Origin: Asterias rubens | Taxonomy: Eukaryota; Echinodermata; Asteroidea; Forcipulatida; Asteriidae | Assembly (NCBI RefSeq): GCF_902459465.1 | Contig: NC_047068.1 | Coordinates: forward strand, 18,933,195-18,997,194 | DNA length: 64,000 bases | Direction: 5' to 3' | In this document: piece after piece, positions 1 to 10,701 of the stretch | How the letters are laid out: every line of letters begins with the position of its first letter | Position numbering within the stretch: the stretch's first letter is position 1 | Program-made: the position numbers and the translations under genes | The notes under the pieces: generated by a model | What the model saw: the letters and a program-made list of their open reading frames with translations, nothing else | Databases searched by the model: none | Told to the model about the DNA's origin: nothing

Positions 1-460
1 TACTTTTGCTATTTTAAAGTTTGTGCGTTTTTGTTGTTAATGAAAAATGAATGTGCTTTCTTTACAATCTTCACACTCCCTCTAGTATTTCTGCTATTTC
101 TATATCTTTATTTCACATCTATGGTCATTATAAATGTATACTTTTGACATTTTGAAACTATTTTGTGCATTTTTGTCCTTACCAAACAAGGAAGGTGCTT
201 TCTTTACTATATACCAACTCCCTCTAGTATTTGTGCTATTCTTATATCTTTATTTCACATCTATGGTCATTTTATAATGTATACTTTGACACTTTGAAAC
301 CATTTTGTGCATTTTTGTCGTTTCCATACAAAGGTGTTTTCCTAACGATCTTTCCACTCCCTCTATGTCTGCTGTTTTTTTATCTTTACTTCATAGTCCT
401 TATAAATATGTACTATTGGCATTTTAAAACTATTTTGTGCATTTTTGTTTCATTTCTGCT
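1..460. repeat. 138-bp tandem repeat, about 3.3 copies
   Basis: Four successive blocks start with a TACTTTTG-like segment (near 1, 139, 281 and 411). Each is followed by TTTTGTGCATTTTTGT and, in the first three, by a CTCCCTCTA segment (near 80, 220, 356) and a TTTATTTCACATCTATGG-like segment. Copies differ by substitutions and small indels. It lies upstream of the exon at 948, so it probably sits in the last intron of that gene. The short open frame inside it (231-464) is a by-product of the repeat. Confidence 0.8.
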
Positions 461-947
461 TTAGGGAACTTGTGCCCTCACACATGGGTTAAGACCCATT
501 TTATTTAGCCAGGCCTACCATTATGTTTATTTATGTAGTCTTCTTAATAATGTATTTGTGTTACCTTTATTTTAGTATACTTTTATATATATTGGTATAT
601 ATTTGTTTTGTTGTGATTCAAATGCCTAGCAGCACATTTCTTTCAACTAAGACTTGATCATTATGAATTTCATAATATTGCTTTGTTTAATACTTGTATT
701 TATTTTGTTTGAAAGAGGGGTGATTTAACTCTTATATCTTGTAGTTGTTGTTCATAGTCAAAATCAATTCTCCTGCAGAGGTTCATACACATACTTTTTG
801 TTTGAACAAATCGAATTGAATCCTCTTGAGTATCAGTAGTTAGATTTAGGTATTTCTTTTATTTTACTTAGATATTGAAAATTGTAAAGAATCAAGTTTA
901 GCTTTTCTACATCTGAAATAATGTTGCCTTTTTTCTTTGCTTTGTAG

Positions 948-1046
948 GTGCGAACTCTAGAGTATGTCAAAGGCAAAGGAAGTCAGGCTGGAGGTAAAGT
1001 CTACAAAGAACTGGCATCATCAATGCCCCTGCAGTCAAGGACATAA
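948..1046 (+). CDS. Terminal exon of an unidentified + strand gene (partial)
   Basis: A pyrimidine-rich tract ending in TTTGTAG (941-947) is followed by a 99-nt open frame starting VRTLEYVKGKGSQAGGK and ending SMPLQSRT then TAA at 1044-1046. The frame assumes phase 0 at the acceptor; the phase cannot be proved without the upstream exon. The 32 residues are lysine/glycine rich and look like a real protein tail, but I do not recognise the family. Upstream exons lie to the left of the window. No AATAAA occurs in the first few hundred bases downstream; the first clear one is near 2355. Confidence 0.5.
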   Translation: MRTLEYVKGKGSQAGGKVYKELASSMPLQSRT

Positions 1047-2825
1047 ATACTGCTAGAGAAAGAGTCTAGCAAGATAAAATTAGACTTGAAGAGACACTAG
1101 CATGAATTGAGTACTTGAAGAGTTGCACTTAGATCATGTACAGTCACCATGCCTTGCTAACCATTATAACAAAATTATGTTTTGAAAACACACATTTTTA
1201 GAAACATCGGCTGTACAAAGAATTTCTTCCCCCATCCAATACTGACATACCCCCATACTGTCTCATACAATGTAATTAGAAGAACACTAACTAAGAAATG
1301 AAGAATAGTTAACTAAGGATACCTCTGGTTAATAATCATATTTTAAAAAGTTATCAATTTCAGTTTGGCTGGCAAAAGTCAACTGGTTGTTGTGAAAATA
1401 TACACTTGAAAGAATAGTCAATGGATTCGCACGAATATAAAGACACGGTAACGCCACCCCGCCCCCCCCCCCCCCAAAAAAAGAAAATTTTCTTTGATTC
1501 TATTGTACAGAATTCCCTTTGCTGGTGACAACTTAAAATCACCATTTAACATTATTTAGATTGTAAGTAAATATAAACAATACTAAAAAAAAATGTATAA
1601 ATGATGTCAAAATAATTATATTTTTATAAATGAAGAATCAGTCTCATAATGGATAAGATAGTTCAAAACTGGGGAAGACAACATGGTTTTTGGAAAGCGA
1701 AGGAAGCAACAAAGAAGCATAGTTATTAATAACACTGTTTACTTTTGACCAATACAAGTAAATTAAAATCTAGTGTGTCATTAGGTGACATCCGACAGAT
1801 ATTCCATTGGTTTGTATTATTTTGGGCTAGAATGAATGAAGGTACTTCATTGTTCTCAGAATAATGACCAGTTACCTGGTCTGCTGCCCTCAGTCGTCAC
1901 CAAAAGTGTTCTATTTGTGTAATTATTTGACAGTCTTAACAAATATAATGTATTACTTTCAAATATGATTCATCTGTTTTTGGTTTGCATTGCTCTAAGT
2001 ATTTTTAACCAGTTCTGTCTAAAATACTCAAAGTTTAAAGCGGCCTTTAAAAATATTGTCTTTGTGAGTAGAACCGGGCAGAATACTGGTCGAAAAGTGG
2101 AGAAGACCAAAAAGGATCTTGGAAAAACCAAGCGTTTCCCAAAAGAACCAATCGGAAATCGTTTTGGGCCATAACTGCCCTAAGAGGGCGCCGTTTATCA
2201 CAATCTTTAGAACATTATCTGAACCAAAATAATTTGATCTAAACACTTGCTTTTTATTCGGCAAACCTTTATTATTATTTTTTTTTAAAGGCTTAGAGTT
2301 GCAAACCATTTTTCGTATGTTCATTCATTTAAGAAAATGGAATGTATCTTTCAAATAAAGCAAATCAATGAATATAATATGAGTACATTGTTTTATTTGG
2401 TCACTGGTAGACATCGCCCTTGTACTGCAAGATATTTTTCTTTGTCAGTAATTTCGTGGACCTTCACAATTAGGTGGAGCTTTTGATGTAATGGCTTTTG
2501 TATTGTTTTTTTTTAATTGTTTTTTTATGATTTTCCTTTTTTTTTTTTTTAGGGGTGAGCTTGCCGCTCCTTGTATTTACTTACTTCTGTATTTTTACAT
2601 CTACTTTTTCCTTGCCAGACTGAACGAATGAAGATACATTTTTGTGAGGTTGAAGTATCTCTGTTTTGCTCACCCGGTTCTGTTTTACGCGTATAGTAAT
2701 GGCATTGCGATGAAAATATGTGTTCACGGCTCAAACCAATCATTCTGTTCCGCTCGACAAGTTATAAGGAAGGACGTTTTATCCAGGAGCTATAAACTTG
2801 CTCCATGGTTTGACAATCACTCTTA
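1047..2825. other. Intergenic, no gene recognised
   Basis: AT-rich sequence with a poly-C tract followed by poly-A near 1459-1486. The short open frames here (for example 1965-2174) have no codon pattern, splice context or family resemblance that I can support. An AGAGGGCGCC motif lies at about 2183. Confidence 0.6.
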
Positions 2826-2975
2826 CAATAGGAGACTTTCCAACGCTAGGCGGCAGCAGACATACCGGGTAAATTTCCATTGTCTACGTAGTTCTGAACA
2901 TGCGCATAATTCTGAGAACAAAGGATTTACCCGGTAAGTCTGCTGCCCTCTATCGTCCCAGAAAGTCTCCCATTG
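2826..2975. mobile_element. 150-bp palindromic MITE, family A copy 1
   Basis: The element begins CAATAGGAGACTTTC and ends GAAAGTCTCCCATTG, so its ends are near-perfect inverted repeats. Internal segments (GCAGCAGAC ... TACCGGGTAAAT against ATTTACCCGGTAAGTCTGCTGC) continue the palindrome, with a central part holding ATGCGCATAATTCTGAGAACAAAGG. A second copy of exactly 150 bp lies in the opposite orientation at 62148-62297. Non-autonomous; no coding capacity. Confidence 0.85.
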
Positions 2976-3548
2976 ATGGCAATTCAACCTCTTGGTTAGA
3001 AGCTTTACATCAGCTTTCGATAGTAATGCAATTTTGAGAAATATTTTACTGCTTCGAAGTGATGTCGGTGGAACAATAGTTACTTTGCCTTTTTTAAAGC
3101 ACTTTCCGACGACCGAGTAGGCCTCTAATCAAACTACAAAAAGGGTTTCTGCCCTCAGGGCATGTTATCTCAAATTGAATTAGAAGCCGTATTTCACTTG
3201 ATAGTCAAAACTGGTATTTTCTTCCATGCATAGAGGCGACATAATAAAGTGGCGTGAATACCGGGCAGGAAGTGGTCCACATTTAGACGTCCTAACACTG
3301 TGAAGCGAAAGGCGTGACGATGTGAGAAACTGCCCGTACTGATTTTTGAATGCTGAAGTTGAGATCTCAAATCGTTCTAGATAATTTCACTTTGTCCTAC
3401 AAATGTCAACAAGACTTTGAGAGATACAGTCGTACGTTTGTCTGTCTCTTATCCGAGTTATGGCGTCGAATAATGAATCGCAAGTGTTAATGGGGCGGAA
3501 GCAGTGCCGGGATCTGCCCATCATCATGCACCTTCTACTCCCAAGTGA

Positions 3549-3708
3549 TCAGCCGTCGATTTCACAAAGAGTTAGAACTCGAGTTAGGACGAGTTACTCT
3601 TCCTAACTTAGGATTAATCCTAAGGTCTGCATGCTACAGTGCAAGGTTGGGACTCGTCCTAAGTCCTAAGATTAGTCTTAGGAAGAGTTTTGTGAAATCG
3701 ACGGCTGA
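3549..3708. mobile_element. 160-bp palindromic MITE, family B copy 1
   Basis: Perfect 17-bp terminal inverted repeats, TCAGCCGTCGATTTCAC at the left and its complement at the right. Inner arms are built from TCCTAACTTAGGATTAATCC-like and CCTAAGTCCTAAGATTAG-like stretches that also pair. A diverged copy lies at 30921-31085 inside the 3' flank of the carrier gene region. Confidence 0.85.
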
Positions 3709-4605
3709 ATTATTTTATTTCTATAAATATTTCTTCTACTTTCTTCCACTGTTCCCAACGTTTTCTGACTCTGACTCAGGAATCTTTAAGGATGATGCAT
3801 AACAAAAACCACAATAATTCAACATCAATCCCATTGTCTTTATGGAATGAATGAAGCGATCACGACGGGGCACCAATGTGACTCGGTAGGTAAATCTGGG
3901 TATCCACTTTGGAGTCGCCCTCCCTGGCCCTCGGCAGCTTACTCGAAATGAACAGCCATTAGGTTATACAGATTACTTTATTATTATTTTGATCTAAGAC
4001 AAATGAACGAACCTCTTTAATAACGTATTCGGATACAAATAACCAGTCAAAAAGTATTTCAGTGAATACAGTTTATTCTGTATAGCAGGGTTGTTAACGT
4101 CAATGTGCACCAAACATTGACCTTTAATAGATTGCTCAAGGCAATGGATATAGAGAAGAGTAGGGCTATACCTCCCCCTACAAACCATCTCCTCCGTCAT
4201 TCCTTTTTGCCAATTTATTGATGAAATATACCTTCCTTGTGATCAACATAATATTCTGCTATATTTCCAGAACAATAATTTAACGGGTATCTATAAGAGA
4301 ACAAAGGCTACTTATAACTTAGGAATGAATAATGTGATATTTAATTAAGCATGTAGCGTAGTCTAGTCCATGTGTTAAATTAGATGTGCCATACCGAAGG
4401 TTGCTATAGCGTGCACGTCAGATGACCTATGTGGTAAATTGATTTGGTCCACACGCACTATGTATCGCTATTGTACTGCACCAAGCAGCGCTGTATAATA
4501 CGCAGATGGTTCGTCTCTCATAAATTATGACAATGTAATTGATGCAGTAGCGGTATTCCCGCATCACTCACTGGTGAGCAAAACGATAAATCATCATCAT
4601 CAAAC
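3709..4605. other. Upstream region of the folate-receptor-like gene
   Basis: No coding exon is recognised. The last 60 bases before the ATG hold a CATCATCATCATCA run and would be the 5' untranslated region. No convincing TATA box is placed at a fixed distance; a weak TATAATAC occurs near 4494. Confidence 0.4.
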
Positions 4606-5262
4606 ATGGCCGCCGCTCATCTCAAAAACCCATCTGTGCTACAGCAATACCTGGCGTATCTAACGTGGTTTATGCTGATCGTATTACTTATAGCACCCTC
4701 AATATTCGTATCTTCGGAGGACATTGTGAAGACTCCAGTAACGACTGCTTTGGACACTTACGTTGAGCGACCTTACTGCACTTTCTTTAATAATCGAAAA
4801 CCAGAATTCCAACCGAATCTCAAGAATTGCACTTGGTACCAGGACAACTGCTGTTGCCGACAGGTCGAGATTGAAGTTGCTTTCGGTAAGGTAAAAGCTC
4901 TGCAGGGTTCAACTCCAGCCTGTCAGAAATACATTAACTATCTGATTTGTTACATCTGCGCTCCGACACAATACGAGTTCTACGTTCGGCAGAGACTAAT
5001 GGTGTGCCGGGAATTCTGCGATCTTATCTTCGACAACTGCAAACGCGCTATTCTCAAGGGGTCTGAAATCGGGGAGCTTTATAAGAACGGGACGCATTTC
5101 TGTAAGAGTCGGCGCTTTGAAGTCACCCCTCTTTCATCCGGAGGATGTTTTTACTTCAATGACACAATGGATACGTCATCAGATGGTGTCATAACGCATC
5201 CTATTGCTGTATATACTCTATCAGCAGCTGCGATGATCATAATGATGATAGTGAATTTTTGA
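4606..5262 (+). CDS. Folate-receptor-like cysteine-rich protein, probably GPI-anchored
   Basis: 218 residues in one exon. The ATG context (AAACATGGCC) is strong. Residues about 15-36 are hydrophobic (signal peptide or signal anchor). Residues 58-180 carry the folate-receptor/riboflavin-binding domain cysteine pattern: C58 then FFNNRKPEF, an NCTWYQDNCCC block (74-84), ACQKY, CYICAP, and a CREFCDLIFDNCKRA block. This aligns with the C..N....P...L..C..W..N.CC and C..DC..W..DC pattern of vertebrate folate receptors and the N-terminus of HHIP. A polar stretch then a hydrophobic C-terminus (AVYTLSAAAMIIMMIVNF) suggests GPI attachment. Candidate N-glycosylation sites include NCT74 and NGT. Ligand binding is not established; the Trp-rich ligand-contact residues of true folate receptors are not obvious, so it may be a HHIP-like relative. 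Being intronless, it could be a retrocopy, but it is intact. A possible poly(A) signal is AATAAA at 6133-6138. Confidence 0.75.
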   Translation: MAAAHLKNPSVLQQYLAYLTWFMLIVLLIAPSIFVSSEDIVKTPVTTALDTYVERPYCTFFNNRKPEFQPNLKNCTWYQDNCCCRQVEIEVAFGKVKALQGSTPACQKYINYLICYICAPTQYEFYVRQRLMVCREFCDLIFDNCKRAILKGSEIGELYKNGTHFCKSRRFEVTPLSSGGCFYFNDTMDTSSDGVITHPIAVYTLSAAAMIIMMIVNF

Positions 5263-5483
5263 GATAGCATTGGACTTGCGGGCTCAGCCTTCCCATGAGA
5301 TATAAACAACTCTAAACTCTAACCAATAGAAATAGGAAATGCCAACGGGAAGAAAGTGGTGTTTTTCGAGGCGATTCCGAAAACATTTTTTCATGGGGGC
5401 GGCCCCTTCCTGTTACTTAAACTTTTACATCTCCTCTTGGTGTTAACAACCGTCAAGAGAAACACCTTGAGTTGTCATATTTG

Positions 5484-5885
5484 CCCCGGGTCTCATTCTC
5501 CGGATGTTGTGGAGTATCTCTCGAACGGGACTCATTCTGATGATTGATGACCTCGGGGTCTCCTGATGTTGGTAAAATATACCTCGAAGGGGAATCGTGT
5601 GATGATCGTCTGGGTCTCATTCTCCTGAAGTTGGTGAAATTTACCTCGAAGGGGACTCATTATAATAGACATTAACTATGGTGTGGCCATCTTGATTTTA
5701 CTCCGACTCATTGTAACCAAACTGAGGCTGGACGAAATATTAAACTGGTGCCATGTTTGCGCAATGAGTGTTAGCATTCGTTACTGTTGTTAGAAACGGG
5801 AAACATGTGATAAAAGTCTATTTGGTCTCATCCTGATGCCGGTGAAATACCTCGAAAGGGACTCATATTGATGATGATGGTCTAA
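5484..5885. repeat. Degenerate tandem repeat, about 60 bp per unit
   Basis: Units of the form GGTCTCATTCTCC..GATGTTGG..AAATACCTCGAAGGGGACTCAT recur near 5488, 5555, 5610 and 5824 with many differences. The first three are adjacent and the fourth is separated by about 150 bp of unrelated sequence. They follow the folate-receptor-like stop codon and may lie in its 3' untranslated region. The short open frame at 5356-5547 is a by-product. Confidence 0.6.
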
Positions 5886-7479
5886 CCTCTAAAACAATAC
5901 TATCTCGTTAGAGAGATTCATTCCCGATCGAAACTCATATCACCCCGTGAGGATGGACATTTAAATAGTTTGTAATTTGTAATGACAAAAGTAACAGCCT
6001 AAAGACGAAAGTGCTGAACAATGTTGTCTAGGAGCAATATGTACTGCATCATACATTTTATGTTAATGCTTTGACAGTGTCGAAAGTAAGCCAGTATAGC
6101 TAATAATTGAGTGTGGCAAGTGAAAATGTGCAAATAAAGTGAGAAGCTCTTGTGAATAAATTGCCGTACACTCCGGGCAATTGCACTCATGACCAATTTG
6201 TTGGGTCAGGGTAACCCGGATTACGTGTTAAAATGACCCCAGAGTTGGTCGAACTGAAGCAAGTATCCTAGGTCCTTCCGCTGCTCATTATAGTGTATTC
6301 GAAATGAAGATATTTCTGCCTGCACCGCTCCAGATTTTCGGCAATATCTCAAAAACAAATTAATGAAAAAAGAAAATTAGCAGTCAAAATTGCACACAAT
6401 GTAAATTATTAACGATTTTTTACAACTAAATATTTATAAGTAAAATATCCACCAAATTTCCGCGCAAAATTTAATTCTTGAACGTACAGTACATGTCTGT
6501 TGGTCGCAAGTATAATATTTGATAGTTAAGCCTTTTTAAAGTAAGTTTAAGAATGCAAATTGTAGAAATTAAGTTGAGGCGGAAGTGTATAAAATCGGTA
6601 TTTAAAATATTTAAAATTATTTTAGTTTGGTGTAAATTGTGACGACGTTTTAGCTTTTAAACAAAAAGTAATGTTTTGTACTGAAATATTAAATGGCTGA
6701 AATGTGTTGTTAAAAATATAAAGGAAACATATGTGAGGTCTATTGACAGTGGAATGAACGTTTTTGGGATTGATGTTCACGTCTACTCCAACCTCAACCC
6801 CCCTGGGGTGTATCAAAGCGCTCAATATTTTGTCCTGCAAGGACGAAGCAATGGTTAAATGCCTTGCTTAAGGACACAACAAGTCAGTGGTTGATAATTT
6901 TGAGGTTTATCTTTATTATTGGATACAAGGGCGTGCTGTTGATGATTAGGCTAACTGATTAATGTTGTCACTGATCTTGAACCACTGCTATAAACCAACA
7001 GAGGTATAAGAAGGGCTTGGCGCGTGGTGGTCACGCATAGAACGAGTTGTTTAGCCAAGTATTTTGTTTAGTTTACCTGTACTTACTTATGGGCGTGGTC
7101 CCTTGGAATGGGCGTTGTGTCTTGGAATGGGCGTGGTCCTTTGTATCGTGATCTCACAGAAATTGGTTTTACCCCCTTGATGCGAGATTCTTTTCACACA
7201 GCAAAAAATTACACAGGTTGTGATTTTACAACAATGCTGTATATAACAAGACTCCGTTTATAGTTTGGATAAGTTTTACATATTGCAGGCTGGGTACATG
7301 TTTTCATGATTACTTTGTAGAGACCTCTTTTATATGTAAACACAAAAACAAATAATGCAATGGCTAAAACGTTTTGGTGAGATAGATCCAGTCTCGGGGC
7401 CATGGAGAATAAAGTGGCTCCCTAGAGAAGCTAAAGACAGGTACATGCATAATTATTTATCGTTTAAAGTAGCTTCAAC
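5886..7479. other. Intergenic, no gene recognised
   Basis: AT-rich. Near 7089-7139 a GGGCGTGGTC-like decamer occurs three times in a row at about 25-bp spacing (TGGGCGTGGTCC, TGGGCGTTGTGT, TGGGCGTGGTCC). The preceding GAGTTGTTTAGCCA segment recurs near 8644, so this part belongs to the duplicated segment described next. Confidence 0.5.
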
Positions 7480-7600
7480 ACTCATACCGCCACTCAGTAC
7501 TTTTTCGAGTTCTGTGAAAAAATATATCACATCCAGGCAAATTACTCGGGTGGGATTCGAACCCATGCCTTTGCAACTCTAGAGCAGTGTCATACCAACT
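7480..7600 (-). repeat. tRNA-derived SINE fragment
   Basis: The segment GGGTGGGATTCGAACCCATGCC is a Pol III B-box region on the minus strand, preceded by CAGTACTTTTTCGAGTTCTGTGAAAAAA. The same arrangement occurs at 21890-21995 (CCGAGTTCAGTGAAAAAA then GGGTGGGATTTGAACCCA), so this is a dispersed family and not a functional tRNA gene. Confidence 0.65.
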
Positions 7601-7846
7601 AAATGTTGTTGTTTTAAAATAGGATGATCACTGCTTGGCTCCCAGAGCCCGCTTATATGGCTCAAAAGGTTTTCAACATTGCGATGCTTTTTACAACAAG
7701 ATTTGTTTTTGTTCCATTTTTTATTTAGGAATTTGAGTTTTATTTTGCAATAATGTTATTATTCTTTTGTGTGCATTATGTTCTCGTACTGTTTTGTAAG
7801 ATTATAAATGAAACATTGAATTTCCGTTTAGTGTTCCCAAAACACA

Positions 7847-8204
7847 TTAAAGATGCTATGTCAGATTTTTGGCCCCAAACATTAAAAAATAATTATTTTT
7901 TTAGTGAATGGTATTTCAAAGAGTATCACCCGCTCTAACGAAAACAAGTTTAACTTTTACTTTTAATGGCCAGGAACCATGAAACAAATTTAAAACGTAT
8001 CTTATAAACGTGATATATTGTTGGGATCCCGACAAAACTAATTTTGAGCACTTTATTTCACTGCTGGTAATAATTGCCGGACTTTTTCGAGCAATGGCTC
8101 AAATGAAAGCTTGTAACTTTCTCGACCCCGATCAAAATACCTATTGAATTTTAAATCAAAAATTTTGGGTCAAATCGGCCAAAAATCTGACATAGCATCT
8201 TTAA
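7847..8204. mobile_element. TTAA-flanked MITE, family C copy 1
   Basis: TTAA at 7847-7850 and 8201-8204 flank inverted ends AGATGCTATGTCAGATTTTT and its complement (right end CTGACATAGCATCT), both followed inward by GGCC. Inside are an AGTGAATGGTATTTCAAAG segment and CAATGGCTCAAATGAAAGC. 358 bp including one TTAA on each side. No open frame. TTAA targets are typical of piggyBac-type elements; the transposase family is inference. Confidence 0.85.
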
Positions 8205-8946
8205 GAAACCCATCTATTATATACCTGTTATCTAATCGTTATGTCATACAGCGCCCTCTTTATAAGGTTCAACCCTGCCGTACTTATTGAGAAAATCTTG
8301 CACACATTTGGCCTCATAAAAGGGGGAAGAACAACATATTTTATGTAAATAAAACTGTTGAAGGTTAGAAATTATACCCAGGAGGTAATTTGCTTTCAAA
8401 ATTAAAACATTTTGGGTACACTATAGTGCTACAAATATTGCACAAACGTTGGCCCTTTCCCCGAGATAGAGTTTCGACAGTCTACTCGAAAATCAAGTGC
8501 TTTGCATTTTGATGGGCATGGCTGAAAAGAACAACAGCTACCACTCATAAATAAACAAAGCATCGTTATCGTTGGTCGACAATATTCGATTTAATTTCCA
8601 GAAACTGACTGACTCTATGATATTTATTGAGTATGTAGCACTCGAGTTGTTTAGCCACAAGTACTTTCAATTTACTTTATTCGTACTATGTGATGAGTGT
8701 GGTCCTCTGTGCCACACCTGCAAGGATAAAATTAAGGTTTATGCTCTCAAGAAGTAATTCAGATTATCACTAGAATATGTAAGACTCGTGTATGAATGTG
8801 CAAGACTGTTTTGTAAGATTATAAATAAATCATCTTGAAATCCCGTGTCGTGTTCCAAATAGACTTGATTACATTAGAGAACCTCTTTGTAATGATGTTA
8901 TCTGATGCACCGTTATGTCATCTGCACAGCGCCCTCAATATAAAAG

Positions 8947-9300
8947 TTAAAGATGCTATAATATGTCAGATTTTTGGCCCCAAACATTAAAAATAGATTT
9001 TTTTTTAGTGAATGGTATTTCAAAGAGTATCACCCGCTCTAACGAAAAAAGTTTAACTTTTACTTTTAATGGTCAGGAACCATGACAACAGTTTAAAACG
9101 TTTCTTATAAAACACATAAGAATTGGTCACGTGATATATTGTCGGGACTAATTTTGAGCACTTTATTTCACTGCGACTAATAATTGGCAGATTTTTTCCG
9201 AACAATGGCTCAAATGAAAGCTTGTAACTTTGAATTTTAAATCAAAATTGTTGGGTCAAATCGGCCAAAAAACTGACATAGCATCTTTAGTGAGGAAATC
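8947..9300. mobile_element. TTAA-flanked MITE, family C copy 2
   Basis: Same inverted ends and internal segments as the copy at 7847-8204, with a short duplication (GCTATAATATGTCAG) at the left end, a missing stretch before GAATTTTAAATC, and a right flank mutated to TTAG. Confidence 0.8.
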
Positions 9301-9600
9301 TTGCATGCGCCGAGAGCCTCATAAATAAATTGTAAAAGGACAGCTTATGTAAACTAGTGTGTTGAAGGTCGTAGCGTTAAGGAGATGTTCAAAGTGGCTT
9401 ATCACTGTGCTCTGAGATGATTGCGTTTTAATAAAGTTAAACCCTCACTTAGGAATCTCCTTGTATTGAACCTGTTGCCTAACGTACCGTTATGTCATCT
9501 GTAGTGCGCCCTCAATGTAGTTAAACCCTGCCATTAATTATCGAGCAACTCATGCACGCATTGAGCCTGTCATAAATAAATTGTAAACCAACATCTCAGG

Positions 9601-10588
9601 TAAGCCGAACAGTTGAAGGGTTGTTGAAGGTGGCTGTACATTGCGCTCTTAAGGTTATTGACCGAGAGCACTTCGGATACACTAGTCCTCAAAGAGAAAT
9701 TGTCCTTAAATTGCTCAAGATCAACTTAAAGTCCCATCCTTAATAGAGTCTAACCAGTTGAATCGTTTACAGAATATCATGTGGATAATTTATCTGTTTT
9801 TCATTTAGGATGGGCATGGCTAAATATTTTAACAGCTAATCCTAACTTTTACAATTTTCAAGAAAAATTTAAGCATTAACAAAATCAAAAAAAAGTTGTC
9901 GACAAATACATTTGATTTCATTTAAAAAACAACTGACTGACTCTTAAAATATTTATTGGGTGTTTTTAATAATATTTTTGTATAGCAATGGTTGATAATT
10001 GGGAGTATTTTCCCGAAAAGAGGCCAAACGGCATCATTGGATTTCATTATCAACAAAACCCATACTCCTCTCCGTGGCTAGAGTCAAGTGTCTTGAGCAA
10101 AATTGACCTCATCGTAGTTTCTATGAATATTTGGAAAGTAACAGTTATATAGATTGATGACTTGATTAATCGATCAATCAATCCAACATTTTTTTCATGA
10201 TGTTTCCGCTTGTTCACATCGTAGTGACTGCAATCTCCTTTTTGTTTTGTGGTTGGTCGATGTTACTTTTAACCACTTCCTGCAGTAGATCACTTTCTTT
10301 ACAAACCTTTTTCAGTTCGTTCAAAATGTTTACGGTTATTTCAAAACCCTCTGTTCACCCAACATTTCCAGCTCTGCAGTCGTACCCATTTCTCTCTGAA
10401 CTGCACTATGGTCATCGTCACGGAAGCTTCTAGATTTTTCCACAAAATTACATCTTGTTACTGATTCCTGTCAAAAAAGAGTAATCACATGATAAATTGC
10501 CACCGGTGACGCACCTTGGTAAAAAAACACTCAAAAACTTATTCATTTTGTAGCGCGCATGGGCAGTAACTTGGTCTTTGTATCGGCT
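9601..10588. other. Intergenic; possible decayed minus-strand coding relic at 10197-10440
   Basis: On the minus strand a frame reading EMGTTAELEMLGEQRV is followed, after a one-base shift, by ITVNILNELKKVCKE and further charged residues ending at a stop. The leucine spacing looks coil-like, but the frame is broken and no family is recognised. The + strand open frame over the same DNA has no support. Confidence 0.25.
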
Positions 10589-10597
10589 TATAAAAAG
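10589..10597 (+). promoter_or_regulatory. TATA box of a + strand promoter
   Basis: TATAAAAAG lies about 30 bp upstream of a stretch that ends in a consensus splice donor at 10702 (AA then GTAAGT). The intervening 10620-10701 would be a short first exon holding only ATG AAC TGA, so it is probably non-coding. The nearest downstream + strand gene is the receptor at 15077; assignment to it is inference. Confidence 0.5.
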
Positions 10598-10619
10598 AGG
10601 TAGAGTCTGTGTTGTGAAA

Positions 10620-10701
10620 ACTCAGACTCTGACAACCTGCAGACGATCTACAAGCAAGCATATTGACTCGTCCCAACAGACACCAAACAGTATGAACTGA
10701 A
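10620..10701 (+). other. Candidate 5' untranslated first exon
   Basis: Bounded on the left by the expected start about 30 bp after TATAAAAAG and on the right by the donor AA/GTAAGTAC at 10702. It contains ACTCAGACTCTGACAACC and no long open frame. The acceptor exon could not be identified. A plausible but weak acceptor for the receptor gene lies just before 14941 (CCTGGAAAG). Confidence 0.4.

Larger units (their letters stand above)
7790..9600. repeat. Diverged duplicated segment, three partial units
   Basis: A unit containing TTTTGTAAGATTATAAAT, CGTTATGTCAT, GCGCCCTC, AACCCTGCC and a CTCATAAA segment recurs near 7790-8330, 8808-9350 and 9430-9600. The first two units each carry one copy of a TTAA-flanked MITE but at different positions; the third has none. 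Confidence 0.65.
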
